Below are positions 51,544-60,207 of a DNA stretch of 64,000 bases, one piece after another (position 1 is the first letter of the stretch; each line of letters begins with the position of its first letter). Under the pieces are notes generated by a model that was not told where the DNA came from, ran no database searches, and was given only the letters and a program-made list of their open reading frames with translations. The DNA lies in NCBI RefSeq assembly GCF_007993755.1, contig NZ_CP042467.1, forward strand, positions 5,604,001 through 5,668,000, written 5' to 3'. The position numbers were made by a program, and so were the translations under genes. The DNA comes from Microvenator marinus (lineage in GTDB: Bacteria > Myxococcota_A > Bradymonadia > Bradymonadales > Bradymonadaceae).

Positions 51544-53595
51544 TCATTTTCTTGGCGAGTTTGGAGAGCTGAGTGTCCAAACACCTTCTTCGAATGTGAA
51601 AACGTGGCGCTCCATCTGACGGAAGACGAGCTGTGCTTCCTTGACGTGAGTCCATCTGTCAGCATGGCCGACTTCGATTTTGACCTGATGCTCGCCCTCA
51701 CCGACGGGAATCTTTATCAACGCGAAGCTAGGGCCGTCTGAGGCGAGCCCATGTGGCTCGTAGGTGGCTTGGTGGACCACACTTGGCCCGACGCTCACAC
51801 GAACGTTGACATCGGGTCTGGAGCGCTCACAGATTGTGTCGGACTTCATGTGCCGCATCATCTTGGCTTTTTCCTCTTCGGTTGCCGGCCTGCAGAGTTC
51901 TTCGACCTTGGGTCGGTACTTCAACGAAAGCACGAGTTCCGGACTCGGGTCTGCCTCGAATAGGCTCGCCATGTTTGAAGGGGCCCAGACGAGCGCAGAG
52001 AGTGTCGCCGCGACTAAAACGCCCTTAACCCAGTGCTTGGGTTGCACTTTGAAGCCCGATGGCTTTGCGAGGGAGTCTGTTCGATAGGCGTCAATATCGG
52101 CCAGCATGGAGACGAGGTCTCCGCGCGGATGAAGTATGAACCTGACTCGGCTCGTGTCCACCTTTTCAAGCCTCATCTGAGGTGAGCGTTTGGCGTCGAG
52201 CCTGTCTTGTGTGAACTCGACTCCTTCCCTGAAAGGTGGGTCGCTGCAGCCGCACCCGACCACGAGAACTCCCTTCGCGCCGCGTCTGAGTGCTCTTTCA
52301 ACGGTGATGGGGTTGACCCAACCCGAGCAAGGTACTTGAACGCATCTGAAGCCGGGGAGTTCGGTTGAGACTCCGTTTTCGTCGATTGAAAAGTCGCCGG
52401 CAGCCGAGTTTGCGCAAAGGAACGCGATGAGAGGCTCCTCGCCATCGTTTTGGACCTGGTCAACCCATTGGTCCACGACCTTTCTCTTGTCTTGGACGGG
52501 GAGGCTTGGGATGCCGATTCCGGCCGAGTTGCAGGAGCCGGAGCAAATGGTGCAGCCTACGCAGAGGTTTGGGTCAACCTTTGCTTCGAGCTCCCATGGG
52601 CGTCCGTCCGTGCGAGGAACCATGGTGATAGCGCCGTAGGGGCAGTCGTTGGCGCAATTTGTACAGCCGTTGCAGCGGTTGAGGTCGACTTGAGCTTTTT
52701 CGGGCTCCTTACGGCTGAGCGTCCACGGAATCGTGAAGAGCAGCAAACCGAGCACAAAGGCTGCGGTCCAGATCACGCCGGTGCCGAGGCGGTCAGCGAC
52801 GGCCAGCGGGAAGAGGTACCACCAATCCATAGTCTCGAAAGCAGGCTTGATGCTCATGTCGGCTTGTTCGGAACTCAATGCAGGAAAGGCGATGGAGACC
52901 GCTAAGAGTGAGGCACCAAGCCACGCACCCATGGGTTTGGACGTGAGGAATTTTGCGCGTGCGACACGGCTGATATGCATCCAAATCGCCACCCCGATGA
53001 CCAGTGGGATGAGCATGTGGAAGAAGAATACCGTCACAAAGAGTCCACTTGAGACTGCTTCGTTGACGACGAAGGTGCGGGAGAGTGGGTCGGTGAAGAT
53101 TGGGATAGGCTCAACAAGCCGAGCGCTGATCGTGGCGAGGCTTTGAGCGCGAGAATCCCAGACGAGCCAGTAGCCGAGCCATCCTACAAACCAGAGGGTC
53201 CCGAGGCTAAACACGCCGGTGACCCACGCCACCCAGCGCGGGCCTGAGAAGCGAGACGCAAACAAGAGTTTTGCCGCATGGAAGAGCACCAGGAGCATGG
53301 TTGCGTCAGATGAATAGCGGTGCACCGAGCGTGTGAGCTGCCCGAGCGCGCTCATGTTTTCGAGCGATGCCCAGGCTTCGTGCACGCTTGGGCTGTACCA
53401 AAATAGCAGCAGTACGCCGGAGATCGCGGCGATGATAAAGGAGACGTTAGCAAGCGCGCCGGTCTGGGCGAACGGGTTCATCGAAGGCGGCAAATGCGCC
53501 TCCATGAGCCTGTCGAGCGCGACGAACGGCGCTTGCAAGAGATCGAAGAGGCGCGGCCAGCGCGACTGGTTCGAGAGTTTTTGTGGATTTGACAT
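51544..53595 (-). CDS. cytochrome b / ferredoxin / MvhD-like fusion protein
   Basis: 683-aa membrane electron-transfer protein. The N-terminal part is a cytochrome b/b6-like four-helix bundle with two heme b ligand pairs, H92/H106 and H193/H207, each 14 residues apart. Then two [4Fe-4S] motifs follow: C308, C311, C314, C318 in RCNGCTNCANDCPYG, and C345, C348, C351, C355. The next domain looks like MvhD (hydrogenase iron-sulfur subunit): AFLCANSAAG, RCVQVPCSG and VVGCGCS. One membrane helix and a C-terminal beta-domain end the protein. ATG 53595 (GGAGG upstream) lies two bases after the SCO stop. It may oxidise quinol and feed the heme-copper enzyme. Confidence 0.88.
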   Translation of the reverse strand: MSNPQKLSNQSRWPRLFDLLQAPFVALDRLMEAHLPPSMNPFAQTGALANVSFIIAAISGVLLLFWYSPSVHEAWASLENMSALGQLTRSVHRYSSDATMLLVLFHAAKLLFASRFSGPRWVAWVTGVFSLGTLWFVGWLGYWLVWDSRAQSLATISARLVEPIPIFTDPLSRTFVVNEAVSSGLFVTVFFFHMLIPLVIGVAIWMHISRVARAKFLTSKPMGAWLGASLLAVSIAFPALSSEQADMSIKPAFETMDWWYLFPLAVADRLGTGVIWTAAFVLGLLLFTIPWTLSRKEPEKAQVDLNRCNGCTNCANDCPYGAITMVPRTDGRPWELEAKVDPNLCVGCTICSGSCNSAGIGIPSLPVQDKRKVVDQWVDQVQNDGEEPLIAFLCANSAAGDFSIDENGVSTELPGFRCVQVPCSGWVNPITVERALRRGAKGVLVVGCGCSDPPFREGVEFTQDRLDAKRSPQMRLEKVDTSRVRFILHPRGDLVSMLADIDAYRTDSLAKPSGFKVQPKHWVKGVLVAATLSALVWAPSNMASLFEADPSPELVLSLKYRPKVEELCRPATEEEKAKMMRHMKSDTICERSRPDVNVRVSVGPSVVHQATYEPHGLASDGPSFALIKIPVGEGEHQVKIEVGHADRWTHVKEAQLVFRQMERHVFTFEEGVWTLSSPNSPRK

Positions 53596-53597
53596 GC

Positions 53598-54524
53598 TCA
53601 CACCTCCGCGAGCAACACCTTGAGGGCAGTCTTGAGCCAGTTCTGGTGCCGTTCACCAAGGCTCAAGCGGTAAGCAATCGTTTGGTTACGATCGACGAGA
53701 ATAAACATGTTGGCGTGTTCGATGACGCCGGTTTCGGGGTTGGTCCAACGTGCAAAGTTGAGGTTGTCCAAGAGTGCGTTGACGGTGTCTTTGTCCCCGT
53801 TGACGAGGTTCACCCTTGGGGCGAAGAGTTGGTGGGCATCCGCATTCTTCTTCAACTTCTCGGGCGTGTCGTTTTCTGGGTCGAGGGTGATCGCCACGAC
53901 CGTGACTTTTTCCAGGTCCTCGTCGCTCAGGGTGTTGAGCGTTTTTCGCAATGTGGTCAGGATCATGGGGCACGTATCAGTACATGTGGCGTAGATTGCC
54001 GTGATGATGACCACACGGTCCTTTAGGTCTTCGGAACGGATTCGCTCCCCCTCTTGGTTGAAGAGGTCGAATTCGGGAAGAGGCATGGCGGTCCGAAGTC
54101 TTTCGGCCGGAAACGGGCGTTCCTGATCTGGGACTTCGGTAGGGCCTAAGAGGTAGAGGCCAACGCTAAGGCCTACAACGGTGACCAGCGAATATGCGGT
54201 GATCTTGAGGATGCTCGAGCGAGCGTCTCTCCAAGCGAGGTTGAGCGGGCGCCACCAGATACCGGCGACGATTCCAACCAGCATGAGCGGGTTTAGAATC
54301 ATGACGGCGACATAGGCCCAGTTCATGGTTCCTGCGTTCGGATCGTAGCTAAAACACCAGGTTTTGAAATCCTCCACAAAGGCACCGAAAGGGGTCTCGG
54401 TGACGGGAATGACCAAGATGGCGCTCATGAAGAGGGTGGCAAAGACGAGGATGCCGATCATGAACGCGGCAAACACGTGTCCTGAAAAGAGGCGCTCGAA
54501 CGCATGAACTGGGCGAATAGTCAT
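53598..54524 (-). CDS. SCO1/SenC-family copper chaperone, membrane fused
   Basis: 308-aa protein with an N-terminal portion of three membrane helices, longer than usual for SCO. The C-terminal thioredoxin-like domain carries copper ligands C and C of ATCTDTCPMI and the His of IEHANMFILVD. It delivers copper to the CuA or CuB site of the oxidase. It lies three bases after the subunit I stop and is followed by the cytochrome b fusion. The order COX2-COX1-SCO is that described for norS-norY-senC in ammonia oxidisers. Confidence 0.92.
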   Translation of the reverse strand: MTIRPVHAFERLFSGHVFAAFMIGILVFATLFMSAILVIPVTETPFGAFVEDFKTWCFSYDPNAGTMNWAYVAVMILNPLMLVGIVAGIWWRPLNLAWRDARSSILKITAYSLVTVVGLSVGLYLLGPTEVPDQERPFPAERLRTAMPLPEFDLFNQEGERIRSEDLKDRVVIITAIYATCTDTCPMILTTLRKTLNTLSDEDLEKVTVVAITLDPENDTPEKLKKNADAHQLFAPRVNLVNGDKDTVNALLDNLNFARWTNPETGVIEHANMFILVDRNQTIAYRLSLGERHQNWLKTALKVLLAEV

Positions 54525-54527
54525 GGT

Positions 54528-56219
54528 TTACCTCACCCACCAGAGGTCGGCCAGAGCCTTCCAGTTTGCGAAGTAGTAGACCACGAACGAGATGAGCAGA
54601 ATCATCACGAGCACCATGGTTCCAGGTGCACGGCCCGCGCTCGCCTCGGCTTCGGCAGCTTCGGCTTCGGCCTGGGATGCCACGATTGGGGGAGTTCCCC
54701 AATCGAAGATCGCGCGTCCTTTGTTGGATTCACCGAAGAATACCGCCCAGACCGTGAGCAGGATGTAGATGAGCAGGCCTGTGAAGGCCAGCACGCCTCC
54801 AACGCCCATGATGCCGAGCATCAGGTGGGCTGTAGAGCCGTAGATGCCAGCGGCGTCGATATCCCAAGTTCGTCTTGCGACACCGTTGGTGCCCGCGAAC
54901 GACATACCCAAACTCACCATCACGATACCGATGGCAAAGATATAGGGCTGGAGCCGGGCCAGCCACTTCATCGGGTAGTCGCGCTGGAAGAATAGCGGGA
55001 CCACGTAGTAGGTCACGGCCATGAACGAGAGCGTGGTTCCGCCTACTACCGTGGCGTGGAAGTGCCCGGGAATGCGCATGGTGTTGTGGGCGAGGATGTT
55101 GATCTGTTGTGTTCCCAACGTTACGCCGGTGATGCCGCCGATGAACCCAAAGATCACCAGGGAGAGGAAGAAGCCGGAGAAAGCTGGGTTCTTCCAGGGT
55201 GCGTTCCAGAGCCAGCCGAAGAGGCCGCGTCCGTAGCCTCGGATGCGCATGCCGATTTCCATACCCGCAGGGACTGTAAATCCGTGGATGAGCGACGCGA
55301 GCACAGCGAGGTACATAGCGTAGGACGTGTTCCAGATCTTCCAGCCTGCACCGACACCTGGGTCCACCAAAAGGTGGTGAGCCGAGGCGAGGTTGATGAA
55401 GAGGATGTAGAGGAGGAATGCGGCTCTGGAGACGAATTCGTTGATGGGTTTTGCGCCGGTGGTCAGATAGGAAATCAGGTACCAAATGGAGACCATGGCG
55501 GCCACGTTGACCTGCTGTGATTGGTGTCCAAGTCCCCACCAAATCAAGCGATACCACATTGGGTCGGGTTCGGGTGTGAGGCCGAGTGAGAACGTGAACG
55601 TAGGCACGAGAGCGATGGCACCGTGCAGGAGCGCGAGAACGGCGATGATGGCGGCCGTCATGGCTCCGAAGGTAACCAAAGGCATGGAGCCTTCGTAGTT
55701 TTTGTCTCGTTTGGCCACGTAGAGCGTGCCGAAGAAGTTTCCAACGCCAACCAGCGTTCCGACCGCAACGAGGATGATTCCAAGGTAGAATAGAGGGTGT
55801 GCAAGCAGTGGTAGATACGACGTCATCATGACGTCTGCTTTGCCCATGAAGATGGTGTAGTCCGTCATCACGGACCCAACGACCATTAAACCGAAAGACA
55901 CCCACGCGAGTTTTCGAGAGAAAAGCTTTGTATTGAGAAGGGTTGTGCAGGCAAAGTAGAGGACGGCGACTTCGAAGAAGAGAATCCAAAAGATGAGCAT
56001 ATTGATCCCGTGCAGGGTCAAGATGCGGTAGAACCACGCGGTGTCCAAGAGGTGCACGGCGGGCCATCGGGTGAGGACCAGGAGTAGGGCAGCGATTGCA
56101 CCTACGAGAAGATACACAACGGCCATGACGGCGTTGAGCTTGATGAAGGCCTGCGCGTCGAGACACACGGGGAGTCCCGTCGTGTCGCATCGTCGCATTC
56201 CTGGCTTGAGGTCAGACAT
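54528..56219 (-). CDS. B-family heme-copper oxidase subunit I lacking the HPxxY tyrosine
   Basis: 563-aa, 12- to 13-helix catalytic subunit, close in sequence to Thermus ba3 subunit I (matching phrases GRGLFGW, PWKNPAF, NTxxxPGHFH). Low-spin heme ligands are H70 and H388; the high-spin heme ligand is H386; CuB ligands are H232 and H281-H282. The residue four after H232, tyrosine in oxygen reductases (HPIVY), is glutamine (HQSQQ, Q236). All metal ligands are kept, so it is probably active but with altered chemistry, perhaps NO reduction (sNOR/bNOR-like). AAAGGAG precedes ATG 56219. It lies ten bases after subunit II. Confidence 0.9.
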   Translation of the reverse strand: MSDLKPGMRRCDTTGLPVCLDAQAFIKLNAVMAVVYLLVGAIAALLLVLTRWPAVHLLDTAWFYRILTLHGINMLIFWILFFEVAVLYFACTTLLNTKLFSRKLAWVSFGLMVVGSVMTDYTIFMGKADVMMTSYLPLLAHPLFYLGIILVAVGTLVGVGNFFGTLYVAKRDKNYEGSMPLVTFGAMTAAIIAVLALLHGAIALVPTFTFSLGLTPEPDPMWYRLIWWGLGHQSQQVNVAAMVSIWYLISYLTTGAKPINEFVSRAAFLLYILFINLASAHHLLVDPGVGAGWKIWNTSYAMYLAVLASLIHGFTVPAGMEIGMRIRGYGRGLFGWLWNAPWKNPAFSGFFLSLVIFGFIGGITGVTLGTQQINILAHNTMRIPGHFHATVVGGTTLSFMAVTYYVVPLFFQRDYPMKWLARLQPYIFAIGIVMVSLGMSFAGTNGVARRTWDIDAAGIYGSTAHLMLGIMGVGGVLAFTGLLIYILLTVWAVFFGESNKGRAIFDWGTPPIVASQAEAEAAEAEASAGRAPGTMVLVMILLISFVVYYFANWKALADLWWVR

Positions 56220-56229
56220 AGGAACTCCT

Positions 56230-56754
56230 TTATTCGACGAAGATTTTGCCGATCATGGCGTGGTGGCCGATGCCGCAAAATTCGTTGCAAACGATTGTGA
56301 ATTCGCCAGTGTGGGTCGGCGTGATGGTCAAAACGTGGTCGTAGCCCGGCATGACTTGGAAGTTCATGTTGATGGGCTGCAACGAGAAGCCGTGCTGCAA
56401 ATCTGCGGACGAGATGTGCAGGCGGTACGTCTCACCCTTGCGAAGCTTGAGTACGGGGTACCAGCTCCACATTCTGGCGAGCAGGTATGCGTCGCCACCG
56501 GGAGGGGGCTCGGCAACAGGAATACCATTGTGTTCCGAGACTTTGTTGGTCTGGGCGAACTTCTCTGCGCGTTCGGTGAACTCAGCAGGTGTGACGCTAT
56601 AGGATTCGCCTGTGCTGTTTTGCTTACCCTTGAAGTGCCAGAAGGGCATCATGGCGAACATGATGAGGCACCAGACAAGGGCAAGCCCGATCCAGAGGCG
56701 CTCGTGCCCGTGCGGCATCTGAAACCAATCGGGGGCTGGACTATGAATGGACAT
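56230..56754 (-). CDS. heme-copper oxidase subunit II with complete CuA site
   Basis: 174-aa protein with one N-terminal membrane helix (about residues 20-38) and a cupredoxin domain. The CuA ligands are all present: H121 in LQHGFS, C156, E158 and C160 in CNEFC, H164 and M167 in GIGHHAMIGK. It receives electrons from a cytochrome c and passes them to subunit I. It is short, as in ba3 and NorS types. AAAGGAG precedes ATG 56754. Confidence 0.94.
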   Translation of the reverse strand: MSIHSPAPDWFQMPHGHERLWIGLALVWCLIMFAMMPFWHFKGKQNSTGESYSVTPAEFTERAEKFAQTNKVSEHNGIPVAEPPPGGDAYLLARMWSWYPVLKLRKGETYRLHISSADLQHGFSLQPINMNFQVMPGYDHVLTITPTHTGEFTIVCNEFCGIGHHAMIGKIFVE

Positions 56755-56764
56755 GAGAACTCCT

Positions 56765-56920
56765 TTAGGGAAGGGTCGCTTTGGTGATGGTGAGAAGCTC
56801 GAGCCAACCCCACGCGGTGTAGCTGATGAACGGAATCAGAAGCCCGAGCGCGAGCAAGAGCCATGGGTTGTCTAAGAGCTTCTGAAGGGGATGTGTTTTG
56901 TTTTCGGCATCTTGGCTCAT
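56765..56920 (-). CDS. 51-aa single-helix membrane subunit
   Basis: Small protein from ATG 56920, which overlaps the stop of the preceding gene as ATGA and has GGAGG upstream. It has a short polar N-terminus (MSQDAENKTHPLQKLLDN) and one membrane helix (WLLLALGLLIPFISYTAWGW). Its size and place just before subunit II recall the single-helix subunit IIa of ba3 oxidases. A longer frame extending upstream through the subunit-I-like gene is rejected. Confidence 0.8.
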   Translation of the reverse strand: MSQDAENKTHPLQKLLDNPWLLLALGLLIPFISYTAWGWLELLTITKATLP

Positions 56921-58398
56921 GGTGTGGCCTCCTTGGTGTAAGTCATTCCAACGATTGATTTGAGCTTGAGCGCGATAAGCGGCGTGCTTTCGCGAAGAAA
57001 GATGAAGATAAAGGCGAGCCCGCCGGCCACGGCGACCAGCCCGCCGAGCCCCATGATGCTGAGACCTAGCCAGTCCCAGACGCCACGAACGGCTTGTTCC
57101 GCACCGTAGACCTTGCGGCCCATGCCGTGTGCCCCTGCCATTGCAAATCCAATCGCAAACACGAGCTGGCCGACCCCGAAGAGTACCGGTTGGAGGGCGA
57201 AGAGCCTGGAGTAGCGGTCTTTTGAGGTACGATGTGTTTCGTAATTGGTGTGTGTTGCGGTACGAGACGTATCGTACTTTATTACGTCTGTATGGAAGAG
57301 CGGTGTGGCCTTGAGACCAAAGCGCTGTGGCGCAATGAGCACCAATGCTACAGTCATGAACGAGACGGTGACGGCTCCAATCGCGGCATGGTAGTGCGCG
57401 GGGATCATCGTGTTCGAGCCCCGAATCATGGCGCCCAGAATGAAGCCCGTGACGGTGAGCGATGCGGACGTTGCAAAGCCCACCAGTCGAGGGTCGCGCC
57501 ATGACCAAACGTGGCTTGTCTTCTTGAGTTCCCAGAGGATGAAGCCGAGCATGGTGAGCACTGCCGGGAAGATCCCCCAGCGCATCAATTGGGTGGCGCC
57601 ATTGTAGTAGAGAGCCGAGCTTGTCCCAGCCAGGGTGAATGCGGGCATCGCGAGGTGTGGGGTGACCAAGAGCCCGAAGAGGAACGCTGCTTTTCCACGC
57701 GAGAGAACAGGGCGCTTGAGAATGGTTCCAATCAGGATGAGCCAAACCGAGAGCATCGCGGTCTCGCTGGCTAACTGCAAGACGTGTCCACCGCCCCAGG
57801 CGATGAGTTCATAGTAGGCGGCATTCTCGAGCTCGCGCGGCGTACTCAACCAGGCCCCGTAGAAGGTCAAGGCGGCCGCAAATGTGGCGATAGCACAAGC
57901 CCTGAGCCCGATCCGGGCGTCTGGGAAAACTGGGAAGTAGCCTGCCGTTTCGTCGTCAATCAGACGCGGCGAGAGCATCGCCGCGAGCACGCCGATGCCG
58001 AAAAGAACGAGTCCTGTGATGAAGAGGGGGTGGTCAACAACTGGGACGTAGTTCGCGAGCACTGGCTCGGCGTGTTTGATTCCAGCCGAGAGCACCATCA
58101 GGACGATACCTATAATGGCAGGCGTCGTGCCTCGCCACGCCCCGTACCAGGCACCTGCTTTGGTTGCCACCAGTTGCATGAGCGCCGCGATGAAGGCGTA
58201 AAACCACACGATGAGCGCCAGATCCACGTGCACGACGAGTGCTCGGCGAAAGAAGTCGGGGTCATTGATGATGTTCGCAAAGATCGGGACTCTCGCGACG
58301 ACCAATGCCATCGAGAAGCAGCCCGCGAGCATAAGAGAGCCAATGGAGATGCCCATCCATCGAGCGGTGTTCATCTGGTCGGTGTTCGGATCGGACAT
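56917..58398 (-). CDS. second heme-copper oxidase subunit I-like protein, degenerate
   Basis: 493-aa polytopic membrane protein distantly related to subunit I, NorB or CcoN. Recognisable helix positions are H57 (VVHVDLALIVWF), H205 (WGGGHVLQLAS) and H335/H337 (PAHYHAAIG). Where a catalytic subunit has two adjacent histidines, this one reads GTSSALYYNG, so CuB cannot be formed normally. It may carry a heme for electron transfer or have lost catalysis. First gene of the operon; AAAGGAG precedes ATG 58398, and an FNR/DNR-like box lies 62 bases upstream. Confidence 0.82.
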   Translation of the reverse strand: MSDPNTDQMNTARWMGISIGSLMLAGCFSMALVVARVPIFANIINDPDFFRRALVVHVDLALIVWFYAFIAALMQLVATKAGAWYGAWRGTTPAIIGIVLMVLSAGIKHAEPVLANYVPVVDHPLFITGLVLFGIGVLAAMLSPRLIDDETAGYFPVFPDARIGLRACAIATFAAALTFYGAWLSTPRELENAAYYELIAWGGGHVLQLASETAMLSVWLILIGTILKRPVLSRGKAAFLFGLLVTPHLAMPAFTLAGTSSALYYNGATQLMRWGIFPAVLTMLGFILWELKKTSHVWSWRDPRLVGFATSASLTVTGFILGAMIRGSNTMIPAHYHAAIGAVTVSFMTVALVLIAPQRFGLKATPLFHTDVIKYDTSRTATHTNYETHRTSKDRYSRLFALQPVLFGVGQLVFAIGFAMAGAHGMGRKVYGAEQAVRGVWDWLGLSIMGLGGLVAVAGGLAFIFIFLRESTPLIALKLKSIVGMTYTKEATP

Positions 58399-58459
58399 CG
58401 TAACTCCTTTTGAAGTCGGCTTACGATGTGGATACTACGGAAGATTTTGAGCTGGTTTG

Positions 58460-58471
58460 TGATCTGGATCA
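58460..58471. promoter_or_regulatory. FNR/DNR-like box upstream of the oxidase operon
   Basis: TGATCTGGATCA (TGAT-N4-ATCA palindrome) lies 62 bases before the start of the subunit-I-like gene, a spacing that suits activation from about -41.5 of a promoter. Confidence 0.65.
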
Positions 58472-58495
58472 GGAAAGGCGACTAGTTTTTCACGC

Positions 58496-58942
58496 TTATT
58501 CCACGACCTTCTTGAGCTCTTCGAGCGTGTCGGGGTGGGCGCCGCTGGCCGACCAAATCTCGCAATGGTTCGCGTCGAGGACGATAGTCCAGGGAAATGC
58601 TCTGGGCGCTACTCGCTCTAAGATTCGAGAGTCTGTGTCCCAGATGACCTTAGGGTCTAACGCGTATTTCTTCAGAAAACTTTGAGCGCGATGGGTGTCT
58701 TTCTCCGAGTTTATGGCGACCACGGCGACGCGGTCCGAAGCGAGCTCTTGCGCATGCTTAAGAGAGACGACGCAAGGCGCACACCACGTGGCCCAGAACT
58801 CGAGGATGACCTTTTTGCCCTGGAGCTCTTCGTAGCCTTGGTGAACCGAGAGCTCATCGGACCAATCTCGATCTGCGGGACATTCGGCCGCGGCATTCGA
58901 GCTGATAATGAGGGAAATTAGTGTGACGAGCAGATAGCGCAT
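58496..58942 (-). CDS. TlpA-like exported thioredoxin
   Basis: 148-aa secreted thiol-disulfide protein. The signal peptide (MRYLLVTLISLIISSNAAA) is not a lipobox type. The active site is ILEFWATWCAPCVVSLKHA, with the cis-Pro in APRAFPWTIV. Proteins of this group reduce cysteines of apocytochromes or of CuA sites, which fits the neighbouring oxidase. ATG 58942 has AAGGAGG upstream. It is its own transcription unit with an FNR/DNR-like box 48 bases before the start. Confidence 0.9.
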   Translation of the reverse strand: MRYLLVTLISLIISSNAAAECPADRDWSDELSVHQGYEELQGKKVILEFWATWCAPCVVSLKHAQELASDRVAVVAINSEKDTHRAQSFLKKYALDPKVIWDTDSRILERVAPRAFPWTIVLDANHCEIWSASGAHPDTLEELKKVVE

Positions 58943-58989
58943 GGAGCCTCCTTCAGAGTCCAAACTAAGGACGTCTGAGCCGGACGAGC

Positions 58990-59001
58990 TGATCTAGATC
59001 A
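58990..59001. promoter_or_regulatory. FNR/DNR-like box upstream of the TlpA-like gene
   Basis: TGATCTAGATCA is a perfect 12-base palindrome. It overlaps the stop codon of the nnrS-type gene and stands 48 bases before the TlpA-like start, so it serves the latter. Confidence 0.65.
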
Positions 59002-60207
59002 CCCTGGGCGCCCATCGGGCCGAGGAGTCAGCAACATATGCGCGTGTTGAGTCAGGTATAGGAGGAAGGCAGCCGACCAAAGTCCGGCCGAGACTACGAT
59101 GGATGTCATCACGGCCGAGCCGCCGACAATCGGTCCTCCGACACGCGTTAGAACCGCACCGACCATGAGCACGAAGGCTAGGGTGGTGAGTTTGTCCGTG
59201 GTGAGGTCTCTGCCCGTGTGGCCGCGGGTGACGCGGGCCATCATACCGAGGCAAAGGATGCCGATGACTCCTGTGGTTAAGCCGTGAATGGCCACGCTTG
59301 GAGCCAGCACCCCCCACGAACTTACGGCGAGCAAGGTAAAACCAAGGATAAGCCAGAGATTTCCGAAATGTAGGATCCAGAGCAGAGGCACCTTGAGGGT
59401 CTTGAGGCTTCCCCACTTCCAAGAGCGGACGACAAGCGCCAGTGCTAGTGCGAGCGCGACCCACGGAACCAGGACTTGGATCCCCGAAGTGGAGATAGCC
59501 GCGAAGAGTACCGCGAGCCCCACACAGAGTTTATCGACCTTGGGATTCGACTGGATGCTCATGTCGTCGAGCGCGTTACGTGTAAATAGTGGGACAATTC
59601 TTCCTGTGATTAGAATCACAATGACCAAAATCATATGCAAAGCTAAATACAAAGATTTCATGCCCATTCCGCTCGTTATGCCGTAAACGTCTAAATGCGT
59701 GAGCAGATTTGACGCCCACATAACCATTAGTATTATTGGGAATACGTAGTTGCGTTTGTTCTTCGTCTTGAAGATTGGCCTCGCAATAGTACCTGCAAAG
59801 ATTGGCAAAAACGCGAGGTCAATCGCGCTCACAATAGGATAAAAAGCCTCGGGCAGAAAACCGCAGAGAAGGATTCCAATTCTGCCGGCCAGCCAGACCG
59901 AAAACACCCCCAAAAGGAGCCAGCCCTCTGCCGTAGATTCGCGTGTCCAATTGCTCACAGCCGTCAGCAGAAAGCCTGCGATCACGGCTACCGTAAAACC
60001 GTGGAGCATTTCGTGGGCGTGCCAGACAATGGGGCCGAACGGACCTGTGGCGCCGCCCTTGAGATACACCCATGCCCAGAGAGGCATATAGAGCACGGCA
60101 AAGAGCGCGGCCCCCAGGAAAAACGGGCGAAAGCCTTTGCCGAGTAACGCAAAAGGAACCTCCGCGGCGGGAGGATCGATGAGTGAAATAGATTTTGGTG
60201 TCGTCAT
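58999..60207 (-). CDS. NnrS-family membrane protein
   Basis: 402-aa protein with about 12 membrane helices. Family motifs: FALLGKGFRPFFLGAALFA, IVWHAHEMLHGFTVAVIAGF with histidines that probably bind heme/copper, and LLTAVSNWTRE; later THLDVYGI, HMILVIVILITGRIVPLFTRN and MMARVTRGHTGR. NnrS proteins are linked to nitric oxide metabolism and protect against nitrosative stress. ATG 60207 overlaps the preceding stop (ATGA). Its presence is the main contextual support for an NO-related role of this cluster. Confidence 0.93.
   Translation of the reverse strand: MTTPKSISLIDPPAAEVPFALLGKGFRPFFLGAALFAVLYMPLWAWVYLKGGATGPFGPIVWHAHEMLHGFTVAVIAGFLLTAVSNWTRESTAEGWLLLGVFSVWLAGRIGILLCGFLPEAFYPIVSAIDLAFLPIFAGTIARPIFKTKNKRNYVFPIILMVMWASNLLTHLDVYGITSGMGMKSLYLALHMILVIVILITGRIVPLFTRNALDDMSIQSNPKVDKLCVGLAVLFAAISTSGIQVLVPWVALALALALVVRSWKWGSLKTLKVPLLWILHFGNLWLILGFTLLAVSSWGVLAPSVAIHGLTTGVIGILCLGMMARVTRGHTGRDLTTDKLTTLAFVLMVGAVLTRVGGPIVGGSAVMTSIVVSAGLWSAAFLLYLTQHAHMLLTPRPDGRPG

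Noticed and set aside
54730-56190. 486-codon open frame on the minus strand inside subunit I, in another frame
   Set aside because: It is rich in Arg/His/Pro and lacks any domain, while the overlapping frame encodes subunit I with all ligands. It is a shadow caused by codon bias.
56921-57745. Upstream extension of the 51-aa membrane protein to a 326-aa frame
   Set aside because: The extension lies in the wrong frame of the subunit-I-like gene and reads as Arg/His-rich noise. The ATGA overlap with GGAGG marks the true start at 56920.
54528-58398. Operon read as an ordinary aerobic ba3 or cbb3 oxidase
   Set aside because: Subunit I lacks the HPxxY tyrosine, the other subunit I lacks CuB histidines, and no CcoO/CcoP-type cytochrome c subunits are present.
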